Shown: positions 6,876 through 14,222, numbered from the stretch's first letter. The stretch is 18,196 nt of DNA from Syntrophaceae bacterium UBA1163 (GCA_002311635.1 DBZJ01000235.1:1-18196); one strand, 5' to 3'. Notes: a model not told the origin generated them from the sequence alone. A program made the numbers and translations.

Positions 6876-7543
6876 GATATTTCGTAACACCAGATTTCAG
6901 TAGAAAGATGACGGGCCAGCCCTCTGAAGTAACTGAGTTGCTATCGTCATTCATTAATGAGATTGAGAAAACCACTAAAAATATACTGATCAATGAAGGA
7001 GTTAACCACGTACCTCCTTCCATTCTTCAGAATGATATTTTTGTTTTTAATATTCGGGGGCAAGGCCTTCGGGTATATGCGAGTTTCGGAACCGATTCTG
7101 AGGGGCAAGAATATATATTATTATTAGATTTTACCGTTCAACGAAAAGTAACATCTCCCTATCCAAACTTTTCACCCAAGAATCCCGGCATACACAGCAA
7201 GTATAACCCTAAGGTAAATACGATGATCAACCCACGCGTAAACACGATGCTCAACCCACGGGTAAATACCATGATCAACCCACGCGTAAATACTGCCTAT
7301 AGCGGTCCTTTTGTCTACACGCTTGATCTCCGGCAAGAAGGCTTTATTGTTAGGGCAAGTGACAATGTCGAGCTCATTTTTAATTTCGAAAATGATTTTA
7401 TTGGCCTTTGCATAAAAGCGAATAATGATGTTTATGTTTTATTTGATGAGAAGAATGAGTGGATAGGATTTCTCGTCAAAGCGAAGGAGGATCTGCGCTT
7501 AAGATTCAATTTAGATAATGATTGGACGGGCTTGATTGTTTAA
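6872..7543 (+). CDS. RelE/ParE-like N-terminus + NPxVNT repeats + beta-flower-like C-terminus
   Basis: A 223-residue protein starting at GTG 6872 inside the preceding stop codon. Residues 1-90 resemble RelE/ParE-type small toxins in layout: FVTPDF at the start, two helices, then DIFVFNIRGQGLRVYASFG and EYILLLDF as the beta core. Residues 112-143 are a tandem 8-residue repeat (NPKVNTMI, NPRVNTML, NPRVNTMI, NPRVNT). Residues 147-223 contain four units of about 21 residues with a repeated 'xFxxxNDWxGxxVKAxxDV' pattern (FNFENDFIGLCIKANND, FDEKNEWIGFLVKAKED, FNLDNDWTGLIV), like the 4-fold beta-flower fold. I infer an effector-like fusion; no function is proven. After the stop the same frame stays open for 35 more codons to TAA 7649, reading YYKFIEKDGPEIRRISS, perhaps a lost extension. 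Confidence 0.7.
   Translation: MRYFVTPDFSRKMTGQPSEVTELLSSFINEIEKTTKNILINEGVNHVPPSILQNDIFVFNIRGQGLRVYASFGTDSEGQEYILLLDFTVQRKVTSPYPNFSPKNPGIHSKYNPKVNTMINPRVNTMLNPRVNTMINPRVNTAYSGPFVYTLDLRQEGFIVRASDNVELIFNFENDFIGLCIKANNDVYVLFDEKNEWIGFLVKAKEDLRLRFNLDNDWTGLIV
7205..7294 (+). repeat. 24-bp tandem repeat encoding NPxVNT octapeptides
   Basis: Three full 24-nt units (7205, 7229, 7253) and one partial (7277-7294), each starting AACCC or AACCCA and encoding NP[KR]VNT[M][IL]. Units 2-4 are nearly identical at DNA level, so the array could change copy number. Confidence 0.85.
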
Positions 7544-7797
7544 GCATACTACAAGTTCATCGAGAAGGATGGCCCAGAAATTCGTCGCATCTCATCTTTT
7601 GCATATTGCTTTCTTTTAGCGAAAATCATTACTTCCGTAACGATGTCATAAGGTAAAGAGTAGTAGGAGGTGTACCATTTTTCTTTACTCCGTGCATTTT
7701 CGGGCCCGGGTGTTACCTAAACAGAGGCCAGCCCTCCAATGGGATGATCGAATTCAGTTGCTTGAACAAAGGCAAATCGGGTATGATTTTTTAATAT

Positions 7798-9363
7798 ATG
7801 AAATACCGGTATTCACACCTAGACGAAGTTAATCTTAAGTGGTTTACCAACGACATGACTCGTGCGACGTTGGCAACAATTGAGCTTCGAGCCGGTGAGG
7901 TCCGCGGGCTTAACCAATTCAAGATTTCGTTCCGCTACCCAATTTCCGTCATTGCAGGTGCGAATGGATCTGGAAAATCGACAATTCTTGCCCTAGCCGC
8001 ATGTGCCTACAACAACTCTACCGATGGTTTCCGGTTACCAGGACGTAGATTGCCATACTATACAATGTCCGATTTCTTTTTCCAGTCAGTCGAGGAGGTT
8101 CCTCCCCAGGGTATTGGTCTTGCGTATGAATTTATCCATAATAACTGGCGCAAAAGTCCGAGACATCCTGACGGTATTGGCCGCGGGTGGCAGCTTCGAA
8201 TGAAAAAGAAAGGCGGGAAATGGAGTAACTATTCTCGCCGTGTAGATAGGAACGTAGCTTTCTTTGGTATTGAACGCGTTGTTCCGCACTCGGAACGAAG
8301 CGTGTCCAAAAGCTATAAACATTACTTTCAGCGGGCGAAAGCTGAAGGTTACGAAGAGAAGGTGAGAGACGTTGTCGGGCGCGTTCTCGGTAGGAAGTAC
8401 GATGAATTCTGGTTCCGCCAACATTCGAAATATCGGCTTCCGCATGTGAAAACGAAGAAAACAGTTTACTCCGGATTCAACATGGGAGCTGGCGAAAATG
8501 CCCTCTTTGAGATCTTTTCGACGATTTTTGCGGCCCCAGAAGGATTGCTTGTTATTGCTGACGAAATCGAACTAGGCCTTCACGACAGTGCCCAAAGGAA
8601 GTTCATTGATGAACTCAAGACCGTGTGCCGTGATAGACATGTTCAAGTCATCTGTACAACTCATTCTCCGACCATTCTTGATGCCGTTCCACCAGAAGGC
8701 CGCTTCTTCATTGAACGGCATGGTTCCCAGACAGTAATCATACCAGGGGTCGCCCCAGCATATGCAGCCGGCAGATTAGCAGAGCAGAACTCGCTGGAAT
8801 TGGATGTATTTGTTGAGGATGAGATTGCCCAGCAGTTTGTCCAGGCTGTATTGCCTACTTCCATACGACGCCGAATCAATATCTTACCCATCGGGTCAGC
8901 CCATGCAATTGTTCGTCAGATGGCGGCACGATTTAAGGTTCCGAATGAAGGCGAAAGCATCGCCATTCTCGATGGCGACCAGAGAGTCCATCTAAAATCT
9001 CTCTTCCGATACTTCCTTGAATCATTGGAAGATGATAAGGACCAGGAGAAACGGACTAAGTGGTTCGAGGAAAGACTCACGTTTCTACCCGGCGAATCTT
9101 GGCCGGAATGGTGGATCTTCACGCAACTCACACAATTGAAACTTACTCCATTGGCTAACTTTTTTCAAATTACCGAAGAGGAACTTCAAGATATATGCGA
9201 GAAGGCAATTGGCTCTGGTAAACATCATGAGTTCCATTTGATGGCTCAAAATCTTTCACTCCCAGTAGAGCAGGTGTGCTCTAAGATTTGTTGCTGGCTA
9301 TCAGAGGAGTTGCCGGATCAGTTTAACGAGCTCAAAAAGATAGTCTCCTCTTATATCGACTGA
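7798..9363 (+). CDS. OLD-like AAA ATPase with C-terminal Toprim domain
   Basis: A 521-residue ABC-type ATPase fused to a Toprim nuclease-like domain. Walker A is GANGSGKST at 54-62, the signature-like loop FNMGAGENAL at 227-236, Walker B LLVIADE at 250-256 followed by the D-loop region LGLHD, and the switch His is in CTTHSPTILD (H289). The Toprim-like part starts about 335: LDVFVEDEIAQQF (acidic E340) and the DxD motif ILDGDQ (D392, D394). Relatives include OLD nucleases, GajA of Gabija and ATPases of other anti-phage systems. No UvrD-like GajB, AriB or reverse transcriptase gene lies next to it, so it appears solitary. The start at 7798 has a weak ribosome site; a later ATG at 7855 would still keep Walker A. 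Location in a scarred island beside a toxin-antitoxin pair supports a defence role. Confidence 0.8.
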   Translation: MKYRYSHLDEVNLKWFTNDMTRATLATIELRAGEVRGLNQFKISFRYPISVIAGANGSGKSTILALAACAYNNSTDGFRLPGRRLPYYTMSDFFFQSVEEVPPQGIGLAYEFIHNNWRKSPRHPDGIGRGWQLRMKKKGGKWSNYSRRVDRNVAFFGIERVVPHSERSVSKSYKHYFQRAKAEGYEEKVRDVVGRVLGRKYDEFWFRQHSKYRLPHVKTKKTVYSGFNMGAGENALFEIFSTIFAAPEGLLVIADEIELGLHDSAQRKFIDELKTVCRDRHVQVICTTHSPTILDAVPPEGRFFIERHGSQTVIIPGVAPAYAAGRLAEQNSLELDVFVEDEIAQQFVQAVLPTSIRRRINILPIGSAHAIVRQMAARFKVPNEGESIAILDGDQRVHLKSLFRYFLESLEDDKDQEKRTKWFEERLTFLPGESWPEWWIFTQLTQLKLTPLANFFQITEEELQDICEKAIGSGKHHEFHLMAQNLSLPVEQVCSKICCWLSEELPDQFNELKKIVSSYID

Positions 9364-9496
9364 ATCAACTTAGGACCTCTGATTTATCAGGCCTTGACTT
9401 CCCCCATTAATGAGAGGCGGTACATTTTAGACCAAAATCGATGGCTCCCAGTGCCCAGCTTCGGTACCTTTGGGGAGCCAGACATTCCCTCGAACT

Positions 9497-9664
9497 TCAA
9501 AACTTCAATGACATTATCTGATTCACCAAAGGCACTCCGTCTAAGGTAGTAAATCCTTTTCCTTTCCATCTCCATTTAATCCCAAATTTTCGTAATTGCG
9601 CTTTGTACCAATTTCGCATTAGCTTAATACTCCAAACAAGTTTGTAAAAGTCCCCTACCTTCAT
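9497..9664 (-). pseudogene. Possible FkbM-like methyltransferase N-terminal remnant
   Basis: A 55-codon frame from ATG 9664 reads MKVGDFYKLVWSIKLMRNWY and KAQLRKFGIK, which resembles the N-terminal helix region preceding FkbM-type SAM methyltransferases. After GIK the similarity would move to the adjacent frame (KRIYYLRR, GESDNVIEVL), as if shifted near 9580. Neither frame is long enough for an enzyme. A weak GAAGAGAG precedes the ATG. The identification is by memory of short motifs and could be wrong; the region may be plain intergenic DNA. Confidence 0.25.
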
Positions 9665-9757
9665 CTCTCTTCGACATTAACAACAAGGTAGTAAGGTTAG
9701 GAAGGAAGAGCAAGCTTGAGTGTATACCAGGACGAGTGAGGTTGATCTCTCTCTTAA

Positions 9758-9963
9758 GAGGAAACTACTTTTTCAGTCCGGGAATTCACGGCCCGCCGGG
9801 TGTTCTTGAATCATGTCCCTCGCTCGCATGAGTGGCTGCTGCGAGTGGTGGGAGCGTTAGCTTGGGGCGGCGTCGGCACTCCGTTCTTTCCGCCGACCGC
9901 CCTTTCTCATCTCTATGCCGGTGGGAACGTCCCCTGCCGACAAATAGACTTTTTACCAGTTTA
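9758..9963 (+). other. GC-rich open segment with hairpin, unrecognised
   Basis: A sharply GC-rich patch within otherwise AT-richer intergenic DNA, open in one frame for about 68 codons without ATG (a GTG lies at 9800): VFLNHVPRSHEWLLRVV, GTPFFPPTALSHLYAGG. It contains the inverted repeat GTCGGC (9872-9877)/GCCGAC (9892-9897), flanked by further complementary GGCG/CGCC. I suspect a remnant of an imported element. The rest of 9364-10178 shows nothing else except the terminator at 10039. Confidence 0.3.
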
Positions 9964-10038
9964 ATTCTCGCTTCTACCTACAAGTCCTCAGTTTGAGATA
10001 ATCTGGAAGCTGACGATTACGGGTAGATATGTGCATAA

Positions 10039-10072
10039 AAATAGGCAGAGCCATTACTGACCCTGCCTATTT
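10039..10072 (-). terminator. Rho-independent terminator of the carboxylesterase gene
   Basis: A perfect 10-bp stem, AAATAGGCAG (10039-10048) and CTGCCTATTT (10063-10072), around a 14-nt loop. On the - strand the stem is followed by a T run, about 107 nt after the esterase stop codon. Confidence 0.75.
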
Positions 10073-10178
10073 GTCATGAACCGCTATTGTAGTTTGTCAT
10101 TCATCCAATCCAGCATTACTCCGGTTGTCGGTTGCAGTTCATTTGGCCAGCAACGCGGAGAACGCGGATTTTACCTTC

Positions 10179-11759
10179 TCAGAGACCCCAGTGGTTCGCC
10201 GTTGGTTCAACCAGTGTGGTGAACCCAGATAATACTTGCAAGGGGTCGTCTATTAAAAGATATTGGTCAGTATTAGGGGGAGGGGCATAGGCTGGCCAAT
10301 TAATCAAATGTTTTACACTGGGATTTCCGGTCGCGGCAAACCGAGTCCACATCGTCATCATGGCTTCGGATACATAAGTGTCTTTCTGGTCAAGACCTGG
10401 GTTCGTGGTAGGCGGAAATGGTGGGAAGAAAAGGGTGTCAACGAAAGCAGATACCCACGGATAAAAACCGAACTCGTATGCAACATCAAGCCCATGAAAG
10501 GCATGGTTTACAGCTTCGGCAGCAGGTAGACTTTTCCAGCCATCCGGCACGTGGTCGAACAGATAGACAAAAATTGGGGATTTTTGCTTTATGATGGGAA
10601 CAAGAGCCTGCGTCCCGCTAAATACAAACGTTATATCCTCTCCGTTCATACCGATCATGAGAGGAACATCGTTCTGCCTGTCTGTTGCAAAAATGTTTGT
10701 TTGCAAATCTGGCAGAAAATAGCCATCCACCGTAAAAGCGTCCGTATACCCGCTGCCTGGGACCGCTGTTATGATGTTTTCCCACGTTAGGGCGCGTAGG
10801 CTGGCAAGATCGGAGACCTCGAGTTTAGTCGTTAGGGCCGAACCCAATGCTTCCGCTGTTGCCAAGGGGACGCTGCCTACACCACCGCTCTCACAGATAA
10901 CTCTGTTAAAAAGTCTTTTGGCTAAAGGTGAAGCCATCAAGCCCAGAACCTTCTCGCCACCCCCGGACTCGCCCCAAATCGTGACGTTGCGTGGGTCGCC
11001 ACCGAAGGCAGCGATGTTTCTCTGCACCCACTGCAAGGAAGCGATTAAGTCTAATTGGCCGTAATTTCCACACAAATTACCTGATTCCGCGGCAAGTGCG
11101 GGGATACACATGTAACCTAACGGCCCTATCCGGTGTTGGACGGTTACTGACACGACACCATGCTGGGGTAGGGGTGGGCTGTTATTGTTCGCCGGGTTAC
11201 TGGAACCTTCAGTGAGGCCGCCACCATGAAACCAAACCATTACAGGAAGACGATCGTGCCTCCCTTTGGCCGGCGTCAGGACGTTTAAGTAAAGGCAGTC
11301 TTCACTCATCCCTGATTCTGGTATGCTACCATACAGCGCCACGCTTGGAAACAATTGCGGGGCCATAGGACTGAACACGGTGCATTCTCGGATTCCCTGC
11401 CAGGGAGTGACCGGTTGAGGTGGCTTCCATCGCAAATTCCCCAGGGGTGGAGCGGCATAAGGAATCCCTCTATAAATGCGTACTATGTCTCCAATCTGGC
11501 CTATCATTCCCGGCAGTAACGGCGGCCCAAACAACTCCGTCTGCAATGTCGTTGGCCCAGGAAAGCTGATCGCATCTATTTTTGACCCGGAAACATACCC
11601 GGCGTCTGTCCGTATTGGATCGACGATATAGTCGTCACCGTGGTGGTCACGATCCCAATCGGAATCCATGGCAGCAACATAACCCACCGGAATCATAAGC
11701 AGCGATAGGACCAAAACTACGCCAATAGCTTTCAACCTCAAAATACTTTTCCAATTCAT
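10179..11759 (-). CDS. Secreted type-B carboxylesterase
   Basis: A 526-residue alpha/beta hydrolase of the carboxylesterase type B family (family length about 500-550). The signal peptide covers residues 1-30 (hydrophobic AIGVVLVLSLLMIPVGYVAA). Family landmarks: RIYRGIPYAAPPLGNLRWKPPQP (95-117), EDCLYLNV (153-160), oxyanion-hole HGGG (178-181), nucleophile S265 in GESGGG, a likely acid E374 in NGED, and a likely catalytic H422 in HAFHGLDVAYEFG. These enzymes hydrolyse carboxylic esters; the substrate cannot be told, and the leader implies export to the periplasm or beyond. An insertion at about residues 66-92 (FPGPTTLQTELFGPPLLPGMIGQI), between the first strand and the YRGIPYA motif, is unusual. 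GGAGGAG precedes the ATG. A terminator lies 107 nt downstream. Confidence 0.93.
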   Translation of the reverse strand: MNWKSILRLKAIGVVLVLSLLMIPVGYVAAMDSDWDRDHHGDDYIVDPIRTDAGYVSGSKIDAISFPGPTTLQTELFGPPLLPGMIGQIGDIVRIYRGIPYAAPPLGNLRWKPPQPVTPWQGIRECTVFSPMAPQLFPSVALYGSIPESGMSEDCLYLNVLTPAKGRHDRLPVMVWFHGGGLTEGSSNPANNNSPPLPQHGVVSVTVQHRIGPLGYMCIPALAAESGNLCGNYGQLDLIASLQWVQRNIAAFGGDPRNVTIWGESGGGEKVLGLMASPLAKRLFNRVICESGGVGSVPLATAEALGSALTTKLEVSDLASLRALTWENIITAVPGSGYTDAFTVDGYFLPDLQTNIFATDRQNDVPLMIGMNGEDITFVFSGTQALVPIIKQKSPIFVYLFDHVPDGWKSLPAAEAVNHAFHGLDVAYEFGFYPWVSAFVDTLFFPPFPPTTNPGLDQKDTYVSEAMMTMWTRFAATGNPSVKHLINWPAYAPPPNTDQYLLIDDPLQVLSGFTTLVEPTANHWGL

Positions 11760-11954
11760 TGTTCTCCTCCCTTTTTATTTTGCTGATGAAACATTTGATG
11801 TCAGGCTGTCCAATGACCTTTTTGCCTGAATGCCAATAACTCACCATTACCCTAACACCTCTACAATTGATTCGCTGACGTGCTACCACCCCCTTTCGGT
11901 CTTTTAGCCCTCCTTCGGGATCCTCCCTGCATCCCTCTTCTCTTCAGAAGCAGT

Positions 11955-12170
11955 TCACCAACCCAAGGGGGTATAAATATAGGTTAAGCCCCCATTTATG
12001 AATGGAATACTGTTTTGCTGGCGATTTAGGCCAGCCAGATATCGCTGGAGATTTTGTTCAGCCAGCGTCCTACTGTCATTGTAATATAAAGCTGGCCGGT
12101 TCCAGGCGAAGTTGGAATGGGCACAGCCGACAAGAGTCAGAAGCAAAACTGATATAAATAATATTGTCAT
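11955..12170 (-). CDS. Small lipoprotein
   Basis: A 71-residue protein with a type II signal: ISVLLLTLVGC, with lipobox Cys at residue 16 followed by AHS, so it is predicted to be lipid-anchored. The mature part is only 55 residues (NFAWNRPALYYNDSRTLAEQ, ending LTYIYTPLGW) and rich in Asn, Tyr and Gln. I recognise no domain. GAAAGGAGGTG upstream of the ATG is a strong ribosome site, which argues that this short gene is real. The nearest genes are the esterase downstream and the PRC-barrel gene upstream, each separated by 200-320 nt, so it probably has its own promoter. Confidence 0.75.
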   Translation of the reverse strand: MTILFISVLLLTLVGCAHSNFAWNRPALYYNDSRTLAEQNLQRYLAGLNRQQNSIPFINGGLTYIYTPLGW

Positions 12171-12488
12171 AATTTCACCTCCTTTCTTTGGTTAGTAAAA
12201 ATTAGTTGAAATATCGGGCCCGTGGCGGCCCTGTAGCGAAGACATTTCCTAAAGAGCAATTTATCCATTAAATCCCCTCTTTTCCGCCGGGTAGAACGCG
12301 GGGTGGAACATCATTTCATAGGGCTCTTTCACAAGGTTCATCGCCCCCCGGAGTATCCTAAAACACCCTGACTTCAGGTGGCTCATAAGGTTCCCCTGGG
12401 TACCGCATTCCTCAAGAAGACAGAGTTCGTTTTCATCCTGTTAGTTGACGATTGCTGATAAGCGCTTAGGTCCAGGTTAGTCGTCAAC
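12171..12488. other. Intergenic region with inverted repeat and a tiny frame
   Basis: AGTTGACGA (12443-12451) and TCGTCAACT (12481-12489) form a perfect 9-bp inverted repeat with a 29-nt spacer, ending on the PRC gene stop codon. There is no T run, so it is not a standard terminator. A 26-codon - strand frame (12261-12341, NLVKEPYEMMFHPAFYPAEK) behind a GGGGGG stretch looks mildly coding-like but I cannot support it as a gene. Confidence 0.35.
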
Positions 12489-13241
12489 TCACAGGTCCCA
12501 ATACTTCGGCCGTTTGTAGTGATCGTAAAGCGTCTCTTCGTACTTCCGGTTGAGAGCTTCCGGATGATACTCGGGTCCATTCTTGATCGTCTCCCGGGAT
12601 AGGTCTACGTATACTTTGGAATCGCTCCAGTTCACCCTGTCGATCCACTGCGGCGCTACCAGCACCTTCTTGCCCGCCCACCAATTCTGCGTATCCACAA
12701 CGATATAGCGAATCTCCCATGTTTCACCGTCAATGATAAAGTCTTCGACATGACCGATGTCGCCATCAGTAGCCTCGATATGATAGCCGGTCACTTTATT
12801 AGCGCTGCGCAGATGCAAATCGTACGCTTCTTCTCGCTTCGCGCGCGCTTCTTCATTTCTCCTTTGAGCGGCGTCTGAGAGCCGAGGATAGGCCATGGGG
12901 CCCCACAAGTAAGGGCCACCCCAATAATATGGGTAACGGTAGTAGTCAGAGTATGCTGCCTCGTGCTGCCGGGAAACAGGCTTGTCGGTATCAATGCTGG
13001 GGCTCTCCTCTACTCGCTTCTTTGTCAGCGTCACATTGAGCCGCTCCCTTGATAAATCCGCCTTGCCGAGCGCGAAAGGCGAGATAAGCACCTTTCGGTT
13101 CAGAAGCCAATTACCGGTTTCGGCCACCAGATATCGGATGGTCCAGGATTCGTCGTCGAAATAGAAATCATCCAGCTTTCCAATGTCACCATCCGTTGCG
13201 CCGATGGCATAGCCTTTCAGATCTTTTACACTGTATTGCAT
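12489..13241 (-). CDS. Double PRC-barrel domain protein
   Basis: A 250-residue protein with two PRC-barrel domains. Domain 1 covers about residues 4-75 (VKDLKGYAIGATDGDIGKLDDFYFDD, WTIRYLVAETGNWLLNRKVLISP). Domain 2 covers about 145-215 (VTGYHIEATDGDIGHVEDFIID, WEIRYIVVDTQNWWAGKKVLVAP). They are joined by a Tyr/Trp/Pro-rich linker (YRYPYYWGGPYLWGPMAYP) and a charged helix (RRNEEARAKREEAYDLH). PRC barrels act as small interaction modules, for example in photosynthetic reaction-centre H subunits and RimM; this double type is common in soil and sediment bacteria and probably stress-related, which is inference. AAGGAGGG precedes the ATG. The start overlaps the end of a decayed PAS-kinase gene by 16 nt. 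Confidence 0.9.
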   Translation of the reverse strand: MQYSVKDLKGYAIGATDGDIGKLDDFYFDDESWTIRYLVAETGNWLLNRKVLISPFALGKADLSRERLNVTLTKKRVEESPSIDTDKPVSRQHEAAYSDYYRYPYYWGGPYLWGPMAYPRLSDAAQRRNEEARAKREEAYDLHLRSANKVTGYHIEATDGDIGHVEDFIIDGETWEIRYIVVDTQNWWAGKKVLVAPQWIDRVNWSDSKVYVDLSRETIKNGPEYHPEALNRKYEETLYDHYKRPKYWDL

Positions 13242-13738
13242 TTTCTCTTCCCTCCTTTTCTTTTATGTCTTTCGCGTCGTTGAATGTATGCAATCTTAGA
13301 CTTGTCCAAAAAGTTAATAAATTCAGGGATAACCTCGAAATCGTTGAAGTAGGCATTTTGGGGGATAATTTCCTCCAACAACTCTTGTAATGAAGGAATG
13401 TCCCACGCATGGCTGCCTATGCTGCAGACAAATCGTCCTTCTGTCTCCTCAGCCGTCACATGGAACCTGTCGTAAAAGGAACAATCGGCTGTGATTACTC
13501 TCAAGTCGGGGGTAAGCACGAGAAGAGGTTCACGGATGGTTTCCACCATGCTCTCGGTGTATTTTTGAACTGTCCCAAAGGTTTCCTCTGCTCGCTTGCG
13601 CTCAGAGATCTAAGCCTGCAATAGTTCTTTAGCCTCCTGTAAACGCCGCTCGGTGGCATCCAGCCTCGTCCGAAGCTCTTCCATCTCAAAGAGAAATTGC
13701 TGCTCTGTTTTGAGGTTTGTTTTGGGTTTCCTTTTTAT
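13226..13738 (-). pseudogene. PAS-domain sensor kinase remnant with in-frame amber codon and missing C-terminus
   Basis: One continuous frame reads a coiled-coil start (TEQQFLFEMEELRTRLDATERRLQEAKELLQA), then TAG at 13610-13612, then ISERKRAEETFGTVQKYTES and a PAS domain (VETIREPLLVLTPDLRVITA, FYDRFHVTAEETEGRFV, WDIPSLQELLEEIIPQN, FNDFEV). The usual family text at the stop is 'LLQAEISERKRAEE', so the TAG replaces a Glu or Gln codon. After FNDFEV the expected remainder of PAS, HisKA and HATPase is gone and an unrelated basic tail (IQRRERHKRKGGKRKC) leads to a stop inside the PRC gene. No good start codon exists before ATG 13684. This is a dead kinase fragment; its tail now supplies the leader of the PRC gene. 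Confidence 0.75.
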
Positions 13739-13742
13739 GATA

Positions 13743-13904
13743 TTATCCCTCGCCGAATGTTCTCAGATCTTTATCTTCATTCTCCACTTCCAGTAATTCT
13801 ATACAGAATTCTATAAAAATTGTAACCGGGAATATCTTGCCGGAGGGAAAGGCCTTCCTTTTTTTACTGGAATACGTTCCAGTTGCGTCTACCGGTTTCG
13901 CCAT
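13743..13904 (-). pseudogene. Short frame, possible CheB-type N-terminal remnant
   Basis: A 53-codon frame from ATG 13904: MAKPVDATGTYSSKKRKAFP, then SGKIFPV, resembling the leader and first strand ('FPIVGIGASAGG') of CheB or CheB-CheR fusion proteins. Instead of the GASAGG loop it passes to TIFIEFCIELLEVENEDKD and stops with FGEG. This would be a large internal deletion joining the first and last residues of a gene that lay just upstream of the PAS kinase. The ribosome site is weak. It may instead be an unrelated small ORF. Confidence 0.35.
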
Positions 13905-13927
13905 TCACGCTTCTGTTATCTTTTCCC

Positions 13928-13999
13928 TCAAACTCTCCTTACAAGCCACACGATTAGTACAATAACTATGATCGTACCAACTATACCCAAACCCAACAT
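13928..13999 (-). CDS. 23-residue single-pass membrane peptide
   Basis: ATG 13999 to TGA 13928 encodes a peptide of 23 residues: MLGLGIVGTIIVIVLIVWLV followed by RRV. It is one hydrophobic helix with a positive end, typical of tiny inner-membrane proteins found near YtxH/DUF948 genes in related genomes, as I recall. GGAAGTG precedes the start by 5 nt. A GEMM-like riboswitch and a hairpin that would sequester its leader lie directly upstream, so this is the first reading frame under that control. Function unknown; small hydrophobic peptides of this sort are often envelope-stress proteins, which is inference. Confidence 0.55.
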   Translation of the reverse strand: MLGLGIVGTIIVIVLIVWLVRRV

Positions 14000-14016
14000 A
14001 CTATCACTTCCTTAAA

Positions 14017-14053
14017 GCCGAGCTTACCGATTTAATCCCATCGGCAACTCGGC
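14017..14053 (-). promoter_or_regulatory. Expression-platform hairpin overlapping the riboswitch 3' end
   Basis: On the - strand, GCCGAGTTGCCGAT pairs with ATCGGTAAGCTCGGC around an 8-nt loop (14032-14039), nearly 14 bp with one bulge, followed by TTT. Its left arm is the 3' strand of the aptamer (P3/P1), so hairpin and aptamer are mutually exclusive. A terminator or translational switch; the T run is short. Confidence 0.5.
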
Positions 14054-14120
14054 CATCTCCTTGAGAGACCCGCCGCTTTCCGCCCCCTCCTCACGAAGGG
14101 TTAGGTTTTGTCGGGTGAAT
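14037..14120 (-). ncRNA. GEMM-I-like (cyclic di-GMP / cGAMP class) riboswitch aptamer
   Basis: Read on the - strand: CCCGACAAAACC, then stem CCCTTC with GNRA tetraloop GTGA and GGAGGG, then GGCGGAAAGC, then a second arm CGGGTCTC-TCAAG-GAGATGGCCG and AGTTGCCGATGG. This follows the GEMM-I order: 'GGCAAACC', GNRA-capped stem, 'GGGACGCAAAGC', receptor arm, 'GGGTTGCCG'. The 5' CGACAA can pair with 3' TTGCCG (one mismatch). Deviations: a TAA insertion in the first arm and GGCGGAAAGC in place of GGGACGCAAAGC. The position that sets ligand choice (G20 in Vc2, A in cGAMP-type aptamers) reads A in one alignment, but the alignment is not certain. It would control the 23-residue membrane peptide. Confidence 0.5.
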
Positions 14121-14146
14121 TATTTTCCATGAAAAAATATCATCAA
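14119..14146 (-). promoter_or_regulatory. Promoter-like motif just upstream of the riboswitch
   Basis: On the - strand, TTGATG (14141-14146), 16 nt, AATAAT (14119-14124). Transcription would begin near 14112, at the 5' edge of the aptamer. Confidence 0.4.
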
Positions 14147-14222
14147 ATGTTGATTCAGAAGAATGGAATACTCATAAAAGGGATCTTTGAAAAATAAGCT
14201 TAGCTTAATGTCGATTGATATA

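Noticed and set aside
7205..7294. CRISPR-like array
   Set aside because: The 24-bp units are contiguous with no spacers and lie in frame within a coding gene.
10263..11215. Several + strand frames inside the carboxylesterase gene
   Set aside because: They are antisense to a gene with full catalytic motifs and show no domain of their own.
11647..11889. 80-codon - strand frame overlapping the start of the esterase
   Set aside because: Its 3' part overlaps the esterase signal-peptide codons in another frame; the esterase has a strong ribosome site and this frame does not.
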